A stretch of 64,000 bases of DNA from an uncultured Butyricimonas sp. (GTDB taxonomy: Bacteria > Bacteroidota > Bacteroidia > Bacteroidales > Marinifilaceae): NCBI GenBank assembly GCA_944321845.1, contig CALUMT010000002.1, forward strand, positions 31,840 to 95,839, given 5' to 3'. Every line of letters starts with the position of its first letter. The stretch's first letter is position 1. This document shows, in pieces, positions 45,066 to 54,266 of the stretch. The notes beneath the pieces are model-generated. The model was not told the origin of the DNA. It made no database searches and saw only the letters and a program-made list of their open reading frames with translations. Position numbers and translations under genes: made by a program.

Positions 45066-45088
45066 AGCATGTTCCATGAATCCCGGAA

Positions 45089-46153
45089 TCATTTCAAATA
45101 GATCTTGAAAAAGGCCTCTATCTTGTCGAACGGGATGATGTCCATCCGGTCATAGAGGTCGGTATGGTTGGCCCCGGGAATAATCAGTAATTCTTTGTTG
45201 TCCCCTTTCAATTTTTTGAAGGTGTCTTCGCTAAAATAACGGGAATGTGCCTTTTCCCCGTGAATCAACAGTACGGCACTACGAATCTCCCCGGCATAGG
45301 CGAGAATCGGCATATTCATGAACGAGAGAGACGACGTCTTGTTCCATCCCCCGTTAGAGTTCAATGAACGTGGATGATAGCCCCGTTCCGTCTTGTAATA
45401 AGCGTAATAATCCTTCACGAATTGCGGGGCATCCTCCGGGAGCGGATCCACCACCCCCCCTGCCAAGGCATACCAACCGTTCTTGGCATCCTGGGTCCGT
45501 TGGGCATTAAGCTGTTCCCGCAATTTATAACGGGCGTTCTCGTCCATGGAATCAAAGTAACCGTTGGCATTCACCCGACTCATGTCATACATAGTGGAGG
45601 CAACGGTTGCCTTAACCCGGGTATCTATCGCCGCGGCATTGATGGCCAATCCACCCCAACCACAAATGCCGATGATGCCGATACGCTCGGGATCCACATC
45701 GTCACGGGTCAACAGGTAGTCTACTGCCGCACAGAAGTCCTCCGTGTTAATATCCGGGGAGGCCACGTAACGGGGTGTTCCGCCGCTTTCACCCGTGTAG
45801 GAAGGGTCAAAGGCTATTGTCAGGAAACCACGTTCAGCCATGGTCTGCGCGTATAATCCCGAGGATTGTTCCTTCACGGCACCGAAAGGTCCGGAAACCG
45901 CGATGGCGGCCAGTTTTCCTGTCGCGTTTTTAGGAATATACAAATCCGCCGCGAGGGTAATGCCGTAACGGTTCATAAACGTCACTTTACTGTGATTCAC
46001 TTTCTCGCTTTTGGGGAAAGTCTTGTCCCATTCGTTCGTTAATGCTAAATTCTCCATATTTCTCCTGTTTGATTTTTCGACTTGATCGATTGCCTGGGTA
46101 TTTCCCACGAGAGGAATACATGCAAAAAGAATGCCTATAATAATCTTATTCAT
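45089..46153 (-). CDS. Exported alpha/beta hydrolase with a Cys nucleophile motif
   Basis: A 354-residue hydrolase with a signal peptide ending near GNTQA. The nucleophile elbow is GICGWGG with C164 in place of the usual Ser, as in dienelactone-hydrolase relatives. The oxyanion region is AVSGPFGA and later catalytic elements are LIHGEKAHSRYFSED and PGANHTDLYD (His). Substrate not predictable; Bacteroidales homologues are annotated only as alpha/beta hydrolases. It is convergent with the DUF1573 gene. Confidence 0.82.
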   Translation of the reverse strand: MNKIIIGILFACIPLVGNTQAIDQVEKSNRRNMENLALTNEWDKTFPKSEKVNHSKVTFMNRYGITLAADLYIPKNATGKLAAIAVSGPFGAVKEQSSGLYAQTMAERGFLTIAFDPSYTGESGGTPRYVASPDINTEDFCAAVDYLLTRDDVDPERIGIIGICGWGGLAINAAAIDTRVKATVASTMYDMSRVNANGYFDSMDENARYKLREQLNAQRTQDAKNGWYALAGGVVDPLPEDAPQFVKDYYAYYKTERGYHPRSLNSNGGWNKTSSLSFMNMPILAYAGEIRSAVLLIHGEKAHSRYFSEDTFKKLKGDNKELLIIPGANHTDLYDRMDIIPFDKIEAFFKIYLK

Positions 46154-46359
46154 ACCAATTGTTTTTACGGTTTTTCCGAAAACAAAAATACGGACAATGG
46201 CAGGAATACATCATACCCAAATTACGGTAATATAGACCTTGATTACTTGCCCGAGGGATTTTCCGGGACGGTGTCGACGATAAATTTGGCGCATTCATGC
46301 GGAATCCGCTTAAATAATACTATTTTTGTTCGCTGATTATCAATCTATCGCGGAAACAG

Positions 46360-48222
46360 ATGCAACAGACGGAACAACAAAATACCATGCAATGGCTACC
46401 GACAACCCGCAAGGAGGTGGAAATGAGAGGGTGGAATTCACTTGATGTCATTCTTTTCTCCGGGGATGCCTACGTGGACCATCCCTCGTTCGGGGCGGCC
46501 ATCATCGGGCGTTTACTGGAGTCACTCGGGCTGAAAGTCGCCATTGTCCCCCAGCCTAATTGGCAGGACGATTTGCGGGACTTCAAGAAACTGGGACGCC
46601 CCAATCTATTTTTCGGGATCAGCCCGGGATGCATGGATTCCATGGTGAACCATTACACGGCAGCCCGCCGGCGACGTTCCGATGATGCCTACACACCGGG
46701 GAACCGCTCTGGGGCACGTCCCGATATGCCGACACTCGTGTATACCCGCATATTGAAAGAACTTTACCCGGATGTGCCCGTGGTGCTGGGCGGTATCGAG
46801 GCTTCACTGCGCCGCTTTACCCATTACGATTACTGGCACGACACCCTGAAAGCCCCTATTCTCGCGGAAAGCGGTGCCGATATGCTGATTTACGGCATGG
46901 GAGAAAAGCCCGTCGAGGAATTGTGCCGAATGCTGAAAAAGGGTATCCCGTTCCAAAACCTGACGAACATTCCCCAAACCTGCATACTGAGAGGCAAAAA
47001 CGAGAAATACGCCACCAATAAAAAATGGACGACCATCACGCTCGCCTCGCACGAGGAATGTCTCGCGGATAAACGCAAATACGCCGCCAATTTCCGCCAC
47101 ATAGAAGAGGAATCCAACAGTATCCATGCCGCCAAACTCGTGCAGCCCGTGGGGGAACAATTGCTCGTTGTAAATCCCCCCTACCCGCCACTGAGCACGG
47201 AAGAACTGGACAAGGTGTACGCCCTGCCCTTCACCCGCCTGCCTCACCCGAAGTACAAGGGGAAAGAGATTCCGGCATACAATATGATCCGCCATTCCAT
47301 CACGATGCACCGCGGCTGTTTCGGGGGATGTGCCTTTTGCACGATATCCGCCCACCAGGGCAAATTCATATCCACCCGCTCCCAGGAATCAATCCTGCAG
47401 GAAGTCGAACGGGTAAAAGCAATGCCCGATTTCCGGGGAACCATATCGGATCTCGGCGGACCGTCAGCCAACATGTACGGGATGAAAGGGAAAGACACCT
47501 CTCTCTGTGAACGGTGTAAACGCCCTTCCTGCCTGCACCCGATCGTGTGTAAAAACCTGAACACGGACCATTCGCACCTGCTGGAGTTGTATTCCCGAGT
47601 CAGACATACCCCCGGGATAAAGCACTGCTTCATCGGTTCGGGTATCCGCTATGACCTGATCATGCACCGCACCGGGAATAAAACGACGGATGCCGTCAAC
47701 CGGGAATATCTCGAGACCGTCATCCGACACCATGTTTCCGGACGCCTGAAAGTGGCCCCGGAACATACCTCCGACACGGTTCTAAATCTCATGCGCAAGC
47801 CGTCGTTCCTCTTGTTCAAGGAACTGACCGCCCGCTTTAATGCCATAAACAAGCAAGCGGGGTTAAAGCAACAGCTCATTCCCTACTTCATCTCCTCGCA
47901 CCCCGGGTGCACGCTGGTAGATATGGCACAATTGGCCATTGCCACCAAGGAGCTGAACTTCAAACTGGAGCAAGTGCAGGATTTCACCCCGACCCCCATG
48001 ACGCTGGCCACGGACATGTACTATTCCGGGTACCATCCCTATTCCCTGCGCCCAATATCCTGCGCCCACTCGGAGCAAGAAAAAAAACAGCAGAATATTT
48101 TCTTCTTCTGGTATAAACCGGAATTCAGGCAGGAAATTACCCAGTTGCTTACCCGGCTGAAACGTCCCGACCTGCTCAAGCTGTTATACGCTAAAAATAC
48201 CCGCAAACCATCGAATAAGTAA
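46360..48222 (+). CDS. YgiQ-family radical SAM protein
   Basis: A 620-residue B12-binding-like N-terminal domain plus radical SAM core. The cluster motif is C320-x3-C324-x2-C327 in RGCFGGCAFCTIS. Other YgiQ signatures are SGDAYVDHPSFGAAII near the N-terminus and PEHTSDTVLNLMRKPS. The reaction is unknown for the family. The ATG at 46360 is preferred; a second Met at residue 10 is possible. The gene starts a plus-strand pair with the TPR lipoprotein. Confidence 0.93.
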   Translation: MQQTEQQNTMQWLPTTRKEVEMRGWNSLDVILFSGDAYVDHPSFGAAIIGRLLESLGLKVAIVPQPNWQDDLRDFKKLGRPNLFFGISPGCMDSMVNHYTAARRRRSDDAYTPGNRSGARPDMPTLVYTRILKELYPDVPVVLGGIEASLRRFTHYDYWHDTLKAPILAESGADMLIYGMGEKPVEELCRMLKKGIPFQNLTNIPQTCILRGKNEKYATNKKWTTITLASHEECLADKRKYAANFRHIEEESNSIHAAKLVQPVGEQLLVVNPPYPPLSTEELDKVYALPFTRLPHPKYKGKEIPAYNMIRHSITMHRGCFGGCAFCTISAHQGKFISTRSQESILQEVERVKAMPDFRGTISDLGGPSANMYGMKGKDTSLCERCKRPSCLHPIVCKNLNTDHSHLLELYSRVRHTPGIKHCFIGSGIRYDLIMHRTGNKTTDAVNREYLETVIRHHVSGRLKVAPEHTSDTVLNLMRKPSFLLFKELTARFNAINKQAGLKQQLIPYFISSHPGCTLVDMAQLAIATKELNFKLEQVQDFTPTPMTLATDMYYSGYHPYSLRPISCAHSEQEKKQQNIFFFWYKPEFRQEITQLLTRLKRPDLLKLLYAKNTRKPSNK

Positions 48223-48253
48223 ACATGAAAATACAATTGTCAATATAAATCAC

Positions 48254-48261
48254 TACCTTTG
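48254..48261 (+). promoter_or_regulatory. -7 element of the TPR lipoprotein gene
   Basis: TACCTTTG matches TAnnTTTG, 23 bp upstream of the ATG. ATTG lies upstream but at a short spacing of 14 bp. Confidence 0.5.
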
Positions 48262-48283
48262 AAATCAGTTTAACCGAATAATT

Positions 48284-48991
48284 ATGAAATACATCAACGG
48301 GATATTCATTTGCTGCCTGCTGGCCTCCTGCTCGTACCACGAGGCCAGAAAGAGTAACCGGCAAGGGATGGATTACATCACCCGGAACGCCTACAAGGAA
48401 GCCTTGCAAGAGTTCAATCTCGCCATAGACAAGGTTCCCACCTATTATCCCGCCTATTATAATCGGGCTATTGTCCAGGCAAACCTGAACCGGCCACAGG
48501 AAGCCTTGCAGGACATGAATTATGTCATCGCCAACATGCCGGACAACGCACAGGCTTATTACAACCGGGCCATCATTCACGAGAACCTGGGGAATATTCC
48601 TCTTGCCATTCAGGATTACAGCCAGGCCCTGAATATTAACCCACAATTTCTGGAAGCATACCATTACCGGGGCATAGCGCGTTACCACATGCGTGACCTG
48701 AAAGGAGCCCTGAAGGATTACGACAAAGCCATAAACCTGGGACTGGAAACAAGCGCCCTGTTTTTCAACCGGGGTGTCATTCTCCAACAGCAAGGTTCCC
48801 TGAGCGACGCCATCGAGAGTTATTCCCGCTCCATCCAGATTGACCCTTCCAATGCCCGGGCGTATTACAACCGCGCCATCGCGAAAATGAAAATCAACAA
48901 TAAGGCTGAGGCCCGCCAGGATTTGGAAATATCACGACGCCTCGGCTATTCCAAAGCCACGGAAGCCATTTCCCGATTCTATGAAGAATAA
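48284..48991 (+). CDS. TPR-repeat lipoprotein
   Basis: A 235-residue envelope lipoprotein (lipobox LLASC, Cys at 16). Five or more canonical TPRs follow, with the YYNRAI/YYNRGI signature repeated in PTYYPAYYNRAIVQANLNRP, DNAQAYYNRAIIHENLGNIP and SNARAYYNRAIAKMKINNKA. TPR lipoproteins of this type act as scaffolds in the periplasm or at the outer membrane. It has its own promoter and a strong terminator. Confidence 0.9.
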   Translation: MKYINGIFICCLLASCSYHEARKSNRQGMDYITRNAYKEALQEFNLAIDKVPTYYPAYYNRAIVQANLNRPQEALQDMNYVIANMPDNAQAYYNRAIIHENLGNIPLAIQDYSQALNINPQFLEAYHYRGIARYHMRDLKGALKDYDKAINLGLETSALFFNRGVILQQQGSLSDAIESYSRSIQIDPSNARAYYNRAIAKMKINNKAEARQDLEISRRLGYSKATEAISRFYEE

Positions 48992-49026
48992 AAAAGCGCC
49001 TGGTTTTTTGAAAACCAGGCGTCTTT
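48991..49026. terminator. Bidirectional intrinsic terminator
   Basis: CGCCTGGTTTT, a 3-nt loop and AAAACCAGGCG: an 11-bp perfect stem shared by two convergent TPR genes. The minus side runs into six or more T-rich bases; the plus side has a shorter T-tract. Confidence 0.85.
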
Positions 49027-49044
49027 CTTATTATCGAATAAATC

Positions 49045-49821
49045 TTATTTCTTGGAGTGAGTAGCGATAGCTTCCTGTACTTGTTTCAACGTTTCTTTGA
49101 TATCCTCATTCTTGGGATCGGCACCACTACCTTCAACCAGGAATCCCTGAGCTTTCTTGAACATTGTCAATGCTTTTTCCTTTTCAGCCTCGTATTGTTG
49201 TCTTTCGCTTGGCTTGGTACTGGTTGCCAGAGGAGCAGCCTTTTCCAATATTGTAGCGCCAGCGTTGAAATACAAAGAACCCAAGCTCAACAAACCTTGT
49301 GATTTATAGCCCTTATTAGACATTTGGGCAATCTTCTGGTAATTCTCGGCAGCCTTAGTGATATTGTTCGCTTTCTGGAACTTTTGTCCTTCCTTCAAGA
49401 AATACATGGCATATTTAGTTTCCAATTTGGAACTTTGTCCCGGGCAAGCTTTGATACCGGCTTCCAAGGTAGCAATCATCTCGGCAAATTTCTTGGCATC
49501 CTGCTGAGCGTTGGCCTTACCTAGATAAGAAGATGCAGGTTTATAGTTATTCTTGATGGACATATCAAAATACTTCTCGGCCTCAGCGTATTTCTTGGCC
49601 TTATCTGCTACGAATGCCGTATTGAATACGGTCACATCATCCTTAAAATCGACCAATTTCAAGTATTTCTCCCAATTGGTAAAAGCTTCCAAATAATTCT
49701 TAGCCTTATAAGCCGCATTCCCGGCATTCTTCAATTTGGCAGCTTCTTCGTTATTTGCATCCTGTGCGTAAAGTGACCCTGCAAGCAATCCCGTTAAAAT
49801 AAATAAGAATAATTTTTTCAT
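49045..49821 (-). CDS. Exported TPR-repeat protein
   Basis: A 258-residue protein with a signal peptide (1-19, ending SLYAQ) and TPR-like helices, Lys/Ala rich: AAYKAKNYLEAFTNWEKYLK, ADKAKKYAEAEKYFDMSIKN and the NNITKAAENYQKIAQ segment. It probably remains in the periplasm. Composition and layout resemble the gene at 9142 but the two are not close paralogues. It is convergent with the TPR lipoprotein. Confidence 0.82.
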   Translation of the reverse strand: MKKLFLFILTGLLAGSLYAQDANNEEAAKLKNAGNAAYKAKNYLEAFTNWEKYLKLVDFKDDVTVFNTAFVADKAKKYAEAEKYFDMSIKNNYKPASSYLGKANAQQDAKKFAEMIATLEAGIKACPGQSSKLETKYAMYFLKEGQKFQKANNITKAAENYQKIAQMSNKGYKSQGLLSLGSLYFNAGATILEKAAPLATSTKPSERQQYEAEKEKALTMFKKAQGFLVEGSGADPKNEDIKETLKQVQEAIATHSKK

Positions 49822-49946
49822 ACCTTATCGTTTTAGTTTTTTACATGAATAGTTTTCAATTATGTGCCCTAAGTTAAGAGTTCATAAAGAAAAAACAAAG
49901 CGAAATTAACTTATTTTTCACATTACAAGATTTATTTCATATCACG

Positions 49947-50393
49947 TCAATCATAAAGCAACGTGAGAATTTTCTTCAATCCCGCTTCATCCTCTTTGTC
50001 AAAAGCACTTAGCTTATCGCTGTCGATATCCAGACACCCGAAGATATTTCCTTCCCGGTCTCTCAACGGGATGACAATCTCGCTTCGTGAAGCCGCGTTA
50101 CAGGCAATATGGCCTGGAAATTTCTCCACGTCGTCCACGATAAGCGTCTCCCCAGCCTTGATGGCACTCCAGCAAACGCCCCCATCCCGTAATTTCTGAC
50201 AGGCAACAGGCCCTTGATAGGAACGCACGATGAGTTCCCCGTCCTGCAATACATAGACACCGGTCCAGAAAAATGTCTGCATTTTATGGTGCAATACAGC
50301 CTCAATCGTGGCCAGACGGGCCCAGATATCCGGTGTCGTTTGCACGTATTGTTTTATCTGTGCGTAAAGGCGCTCGTATTTTTCCGATTTCAT
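49947..50393 (-). CDS. msrC: Free methionine-(R)-sulfoxide reductase (GAF-domain)
   Basis: Reduces free L-methionine-(R)-sulfoxide. The 148-residue GAF-domain protein has the three conserved cysteines in fRMsr context: C65 in QGPVACQ, C74 in GGVCWSA and C98 in FPGHIACNAASRSEIVIP. The spacing C65-C74 is one shorter than in E. coli. GAF/fRMsr proteins use thioredoxin as reductant. Belongs with the reverse rubrerythrin and superoxide dismutase nearby as an oxidative-defence set, although it is not in one operon with them. Confidence 0.88.
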   Translation of the reverse strand: MKSEKYERLYAQIKQYVQTTPDIWARLATIEAVLHHKMQTFFWTGVYVLQDGELIVRSYQGPVACQKLRDGGVCWSAIKAGETLIVDDVEKFPGHIACNAASRSEIVIPLRDREGNIFGCLDIDSDKLSAFDKEDEAGLKKILTLLYD

Positions 50394-50405
50394 AAAGATT
50401 CCATT

Positions 50406-50438
50406 GAAAAAAAGGGAGTGGGCAATTTACCCATTCCC
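50406..50438 (-). terminator. Intrinsic terminator of pepD
   Basis: GGGAATGGG and CCCACTCCC (one mismatch pairing) with seven T residues on the minus strand, located 12 bases after the PepD stop. Confidence 0.85.
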
Positions 50439-50450
50439 TCTATATTGTTT

Positions 50451-51902
50451 TTATAAATGTTGAAGCATATCTACCAAGTGGCTCCACCACATCTCAACGG
50501 TCTTGATGTTAACCTTCTCGTCTGGAGAATGCACACCCCGCAATGTCGGGCCAAAAGAAACCATATCCATATTCGGGTACTTCTCCAGGAACAAGCCACA
50601 TTCCAGTCCGGCATGGATAGAACGGACAATAGGTTCTTTACCGAACAGACGCTTATAGGATTCCACGGCAACCTTTACCACAGGAGAATTAGGATTCGGG
50701 GCCCATCCCGGGTACCCCTCGCCATGCTCTACCGATGCACCGGCCATCTTGAACACGGCTTCCACCATATTAGCGATATTGAATTTCTCAGAATCCACAT
50801 CGCTCCGTTGAGAGGTAGTAATCAATATGCTATTCCCTTCCGTGAATCTCACGGCAGCCAGATTCGTGGAAGTTTCCACCAATCCCGGCATGCGGTAACT
50901 CATGGAGAACACGCCATGAGGACAGGCATACAAGGAATTGATCAAAGCCTCCGTGTCATGAGCGGTCAACACCTCGGCAGGAAGTTCCGTTGATTCTAAG
51001 GCCAACTGCAATCCCGGCTCCGTGATAGCCCAAACCTTCTCCATCTCGGCAGCGTACACGTTGAAATCCACCCGGACATCCTCCTTGTGACGTGCATCGA
51101 TTACAAAAGTCGCTGTAGCTTCCCGGGCAATGGCATTCCGCAGATTTCCCCCTTCCAGTTTGGCCAAGCGTATCCCGTGTTTCTTATTCAAATCCCACAG
51201 GAAGCGGTTCAATATCTTGATGGCATTCCCTCTGCCCTTATTGATATCATCCCCGGAATGTCCTCCTTGCAATCCCTTCACCTGAACCTGAACGGCAAAC
51301 CCGTTGGCATCCGTCTTTTCCAGGTTATAGTTCAACCTGATTACGGTATCGATACCCCCGGCACAACCGATAAACATCTCTCCTTCATCCTCGGAATCCA
51401 GGTTCAACAGAATATTGCCGGAAATAAATCCAGGCTGCAAAGCAAAAGCACCGGTCAACCCGGTTTCCTCGTCCACGGTGAACAAGCATTCTATCGGCCC
51501 GTGGGCAATATCCGTGGAAGTCAACACAGCCATCTGGGCCGCCATTCCGATACCGTCATCGGCACCAAGCGTCGTCCCGTGAGCCCGTACCCATTCCCCG
51601 TCCACGTAAGGGCGAATAGGATCCTTATCAAAATCATGCACCGTGTCGGAATTCTTCTCGCACACCATATCCATGTGCGCCTGCAGCACCACGGTCGGTG
51701 CGTTTTCCCGTCCGGGAGTAGCAGGTTTCTTGATGACCACGTTTCCGGCCTCGTCCCGACGTGCTTCCAGGTTATGCTTTTTCGCCCAATCCAGCAGATA
51801 GGCAATGATTTTTCCCTCTTTCTTGGAAGGCCGAGGCACTTGACAAATTTCCTCGAAATAGCCCCATACGGCTTCCGGTTTTAATCCTTGAAAAACTGAC
51901 AT
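50451..51902 (-). CDS. pepD: Aminoacyl-histidine dipeptidase (PepD, M20 family)
   Basis: A 483-residue zinc dipeptidase that cleaves Xaa-His and other dipeptides in the cytoplasm. Characteristic segments are QAHMDMVCEKN (first metal His-Asp), GADDGIGMAAQMAVL (bridging Asp), VDEETGLTGAFAL (general-base Glu), LQGGHSGDDI and the late SIHAGLECGLF with its metal-ligand Glu. The full length and the Leu-rich termini fit PepD. It is likely the last step of peptide use downstream of the periplasmic S9 and S46 enzymes. Confidence 0.95.
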   Translation of the reverse strand: MSVFQGLKPEAVWGYFEEICQVPRPSKKEGKIIAYLLDWAKKHNLEARRDEAGNVVIKKPATPGRENAPTVVLQAHMDMVCEKNSDTVHDFDKDPIRPYVDGEWVRAHGTTLGADDGIGMAAQMAVLTSTDIAHGPIECLFTVDEETGLTGAFALQPGFISGNILLNLDSEDEGEMFIGCAGGIDTVIRLNYNLEKTDANGFAVQVQVKGLQGGHSGDDINKGRGNAIKILNRFLWDLNKKHGIRLAKLEGGNLRNAIAREATATFVIDARHKEDVRVDFNVYAAEMEKVWAITEPGLQLALESTELPAEVLTAHDTEALINSLYACPHGVFSMSYRMPGLVETSTNLAAVRFTEGNSILITTSQRSDVDSEKFNIANMVEAVFKMAGASVEHGEGYPGWAPNPNSPVVKVAVESYKRLFGKEPIVRSIHAGLECGLFLEKYPNMDMVSFGPTLRGVHSPDEKVNIKTVEMWWSHLVDMLQHL

Positions 51903-51932
51903 GTTTTTTAATTTTATCTGTTAATTAATTGA

Positions 51933-52352
51933 TTATTCCATTTTCATTTTCTTCAACATCCACACCATCAACTTCACCTCCTGCGCGGAAAGCGTGAAGG
52001 AAATATCCGTATGCACCTGTTCCTCCACCCGTGAAAGCGCCTCTTCCGCCGCCCTTCCCATATCCGTCAGGACAACAAAATTATTCCGTTTGTCTTCCTT
52101 ACCGGCTTTCCGTTGGATAAATCCCCTTTTCTGCAACGTGTTCAACAATTTCGTGATATTATACTTATCCTTGTGCAAAGTCTTGGCGATAAATTGCTGA
52201 TTGACATTTTCCTTTTCCCACAGCACCTGTAAAAGCTCATATTGTTCCCGACTCAAATTGAATCCGGCATTCTGGAATCCACGATTAAGCAGCCTCGTGT
52301 AATTCCGGTCCACTTGTGTCAGCAGTGTCAACAGTTCTTTCACGTCCGTCAT
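51933..52352 (-). CDS. MarR-family transcriptional regulator
   Basis: A 139-residue winged-helix regulator: helix 1-2 dimer region, recognition part EKENVNQQFIAKTLHKDKYN followed by the wing KRGFIQRKAGKEDKRNNFVV, and a C-terminal dimerisation helix. It is 30 bp upstream of pepD on the same strand and so may be cotranscribed with it. Ligand and target genes cannot be read from the sequence; the efflux operon is a distant candidate target only. Confidence 0.9.
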   Translation of the reverse strand: MTDVKELLTLLTQVDRNYTRLLNRGFQNAGFNLSREQYELLQVLWEKENVNQQFIAKTLHKDKYNITKLLNTLQKRGFIQRKAGKEDKRNNFVVLTDMGRAAEEALSRVEEQVHTDISFTLSAQEVKLMVWMLKKMKME

Positions 52353-52399
52353 AGTCGTTGCATTTTATACTACCACAAACTTAATCATTTTTCCAAAAC

Positions 52400-52430
52400 A
52401 AAAAAACCGCCATATCTCAAAATATGGCGG
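52400..52430 (-). terminator. Intrinsic terminator of the DHH-family gene
   Basis: CCGCCATAT and ATATGGCGG, 9 bp, with seven T residues on the minus strand, about 27 bases after the stop. Confidence 0.9.
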
Positions 52431-52456
52431 CTATCCTATTTTTTCCTTTACCAATA

Positions 52457-53488
52457 TTACCGGGAAGAATATTTCGCTTTCAGCAATTCACCGAAAAACC
52501 ACCCTGTCGTATCCTTCAGCTTCTGGATAGCATCCTCCAACGGAAGCGGCATATGTCCTCCGGCGGCATTAAGATGTCCTCCCCCGTTGAAATGGGTCTT
52601 GGCCCAAAGATTCACGGGGATGTCCCCTTTCGACCGGAAAGATAATTTCACCCGGTCTTTCCGTTCCGTGATCTGCACGGAAACAAGTACATCCTCCACG
52701 GAAAGCGGGATATTCACCAACCCTTCCAGATCACCATCCTTGTAATGGAACTCTTCCAACTCCTGCAAGGTTATCGGGATAACTGCCACGGGGAAATTCT
52801 CATCCACGGCCAGTTTATTCAGCAGACAATTCCCCGTCAGCCGCAATCGCGACAAGGAATTTTTCTGGTACAACTGCTCGTGAACGTAATTCTTATCCAA
52901 CCCCAATGCCAGCAAATCGGCTATCACGCGGTATGTCTCCGGACGCGAGGAATTATGATTCAATCCTCCCGTGTCGGTGGAAATTCCGGCATACAGGGAA
53001 TTGGCCACATTCCGGTCTATAAACTTCTCCCCCCAGGTCTCCCTGATCACGTTAAACAGCAACTCGCACGTCGAGGACATGCTCGGGTCGGAAATACAAA
53101 GATCCACGGCATCGGGATCCGGGTGATGATCAATCATCACGACCTTACCTTTATATTCTCGGGTCAAGGGTTCCAGATCACCCTCACGCGCCATCGTGTT
53201 ATGATCCAGCATGAAAAGCACATCCGCTTCCTCCAGCCAGCGCTTGCAACGAATCGGGTGCTGCTGGTATGAAACGGAATCCGGAATACATTTCATCCAT
53301 TTCAGGTAATCCGGGAAATAGTCACATGTCATCAGGTGACAGGAAATCCCCAGCTTATCCATCACTTGCCACAGGGCCGAACACGCCCCCGAGGCATCTC
53401 CATCCGGCGAGATATGAGGGATGATAACCACCTTCACTCCCTGCTTCCCCAGAATCTCTTTCAGTCTCTCTGTAATATTTGTCTCCAT
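52457..53488 (-). CDS. DHH/DHHA1 phosphoesterase, NrnA-like (nano-RNase/pAp phosphatase)
   Basis: A 343-residue enzyme starting at the ATG at 53488 (METNITERL), after the short frame extension to 53503 is discarded. Motifs: HISPDGDASGA (metal Asp), the DHH motif in MIDHHPDPDAV, and GGGHLNAAGG of the DHHA1 domain. NrnA-type enzymes degrade 2-5 nt RNA and dephosphorylate pAp. Bacteroidota lack Orn, so this is probably the housekeeping nanoRNase, which is inferred from family. Confidence 0.9.
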   Translation of the reverse strand: METNITERLKEILGKQGVKVVIIPHISPDGDASGACSALWQVMDKLGISCHLMTCDYFPDYLKWMKCIPDSVSYQQHPIRCKRWLEEADVLFMLDHNTMAREGDLEPLTREYKGKVVMIDHHPDPDAVDLCISDPSMSSTCELLFNVIRETWGEKFIDRNVANSLYAGISTDTGGLNHNSSRPETYRVIADLLALGLDKNYVHEQLYQKNSLSRLRLTGNCLLNKLAVDENFPVAVIPITLQELEEFHYKDGDLEGLVNIPLSVEDVLVSVQITERKDRVKLSFRSKGDIPVNLWAKTHFNGGGHLNAAGGHMPLPLEDAIQKLKDTTGWFFGELLKAKYSSR

Positions 53489-53502
53489 GCCGCAAAAATA
53501 CA

Positions 53503-53528
53503 AAAAAAGCGGCGATCGCCGCTTTTTT
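53503..53528. terminator. Perfect palindromic terminator after the rubrerythrin gene
   Basis: AAAAAAGCGGCGATCGCCGCTTTTTT, a fully palindromic 26-mer with T-runs both ways. It lies directly after the rubrerythrin stop on the minus strand and just upstream of the NrnA-like gene. Confidence 0.9.
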
Positions 53529-53529
53529 G

Positions 53530-54078
53530 TTATTTGAAATAACGGTTATATAACCCTTCGAAACCTTTGCCGTGGCGAGCTTCATCCTTGCACATCTCGT
53601 GAACCGTGTCATGGATGGCATCCAGATCCAGCTTCTTGGCCAACGTGGCGATGCGTTTCTTGTCCTCGCAAGCTCCAGCCTCTGCTTCCATTCTCTTCTT
53701 CAGGTTGGTCTTGGTGTCCCAAACACATTCACCCAGCAATTCGGCGAACTTGGCAGCATGTTCAGCTTCTTCCCAAGCGTAACGCTTGAAAGCCTCTGCT
53801 ACCTCGGGATATCCCTCGCGGTCTGCCTGACGGCTCATGGCCAGGTACATTCCCACTTCCGTGCATTCTCCGTTGAAATGTGCTCTCAAACCTTCCAACA
53901 CTTCCGGATCAACACCTTTGGCTACACCCAAACGGTGTTCGTCAACAAAACTCAATGCACCTTCAGTTTCTACCAATTCTTTAAATTTACTCTTCGGTTG
54001 TTTACACTGCGGGCAAAATTCAGGAGCTTCATCTCCTTCATGCACGTAACCACAAACTGTACAAATCCATTTTTTCAT
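53530..54078 (-). CDS. Reverse rubrerythrin (peroxide reductase)
   Basis: A 182-residue non-haem iron peroxidase with the reversed order: rubredoxin domain first (C6, C9 in [11 protein letters not shown]22, C25 in EFCPQC) and the four-helix diiron domain after it, with EEAEHAAKF and [11 protein letters not shown] as ligand helices. Reduces H2O2 with electrons from NAD(P)H-linked carriers, protecting anaerobes on exposure to air. The ATG at 54078 (MKKWIC) replaces a longer frame to 54111. Divergent from the superoxide dismutase gene, so both may share a stress-responsive control region. Confidence 0.92.
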   Translation of the reverse strand: MKKWICTVCGYVHEGDEAPEFCPQCKQPKSKFKELVETEGALSFVDEHRLGVAKGVDPEVLEGLRAHFNGECTEVGMYLAMSRQADREGYPEVAEAFKRYAWEEAEHAAKFAELLGECVWDTKTNLKKRMEAEAGACEDKKRIATLAKKLDLDAIHDTVHEMCKDEARHGKGFEGLYNRYFK

Positions 54079-54266
54079 AGTAAGCCTTTTTTTGTTTTTT
54101 ATCTGGGGCAAAGATATGCCCTCCCTATCAACTTTCCAAGCATAATAGAAATTTATGATAACACCTTAGAACAAATCAATGAAATATTTTCCCGGAATCC
54201 TTTATAAAGTGGAATATTTCCCGTAAGTTAGCCTGCATAATCATAAACATTAAAAACTAACCGGAT

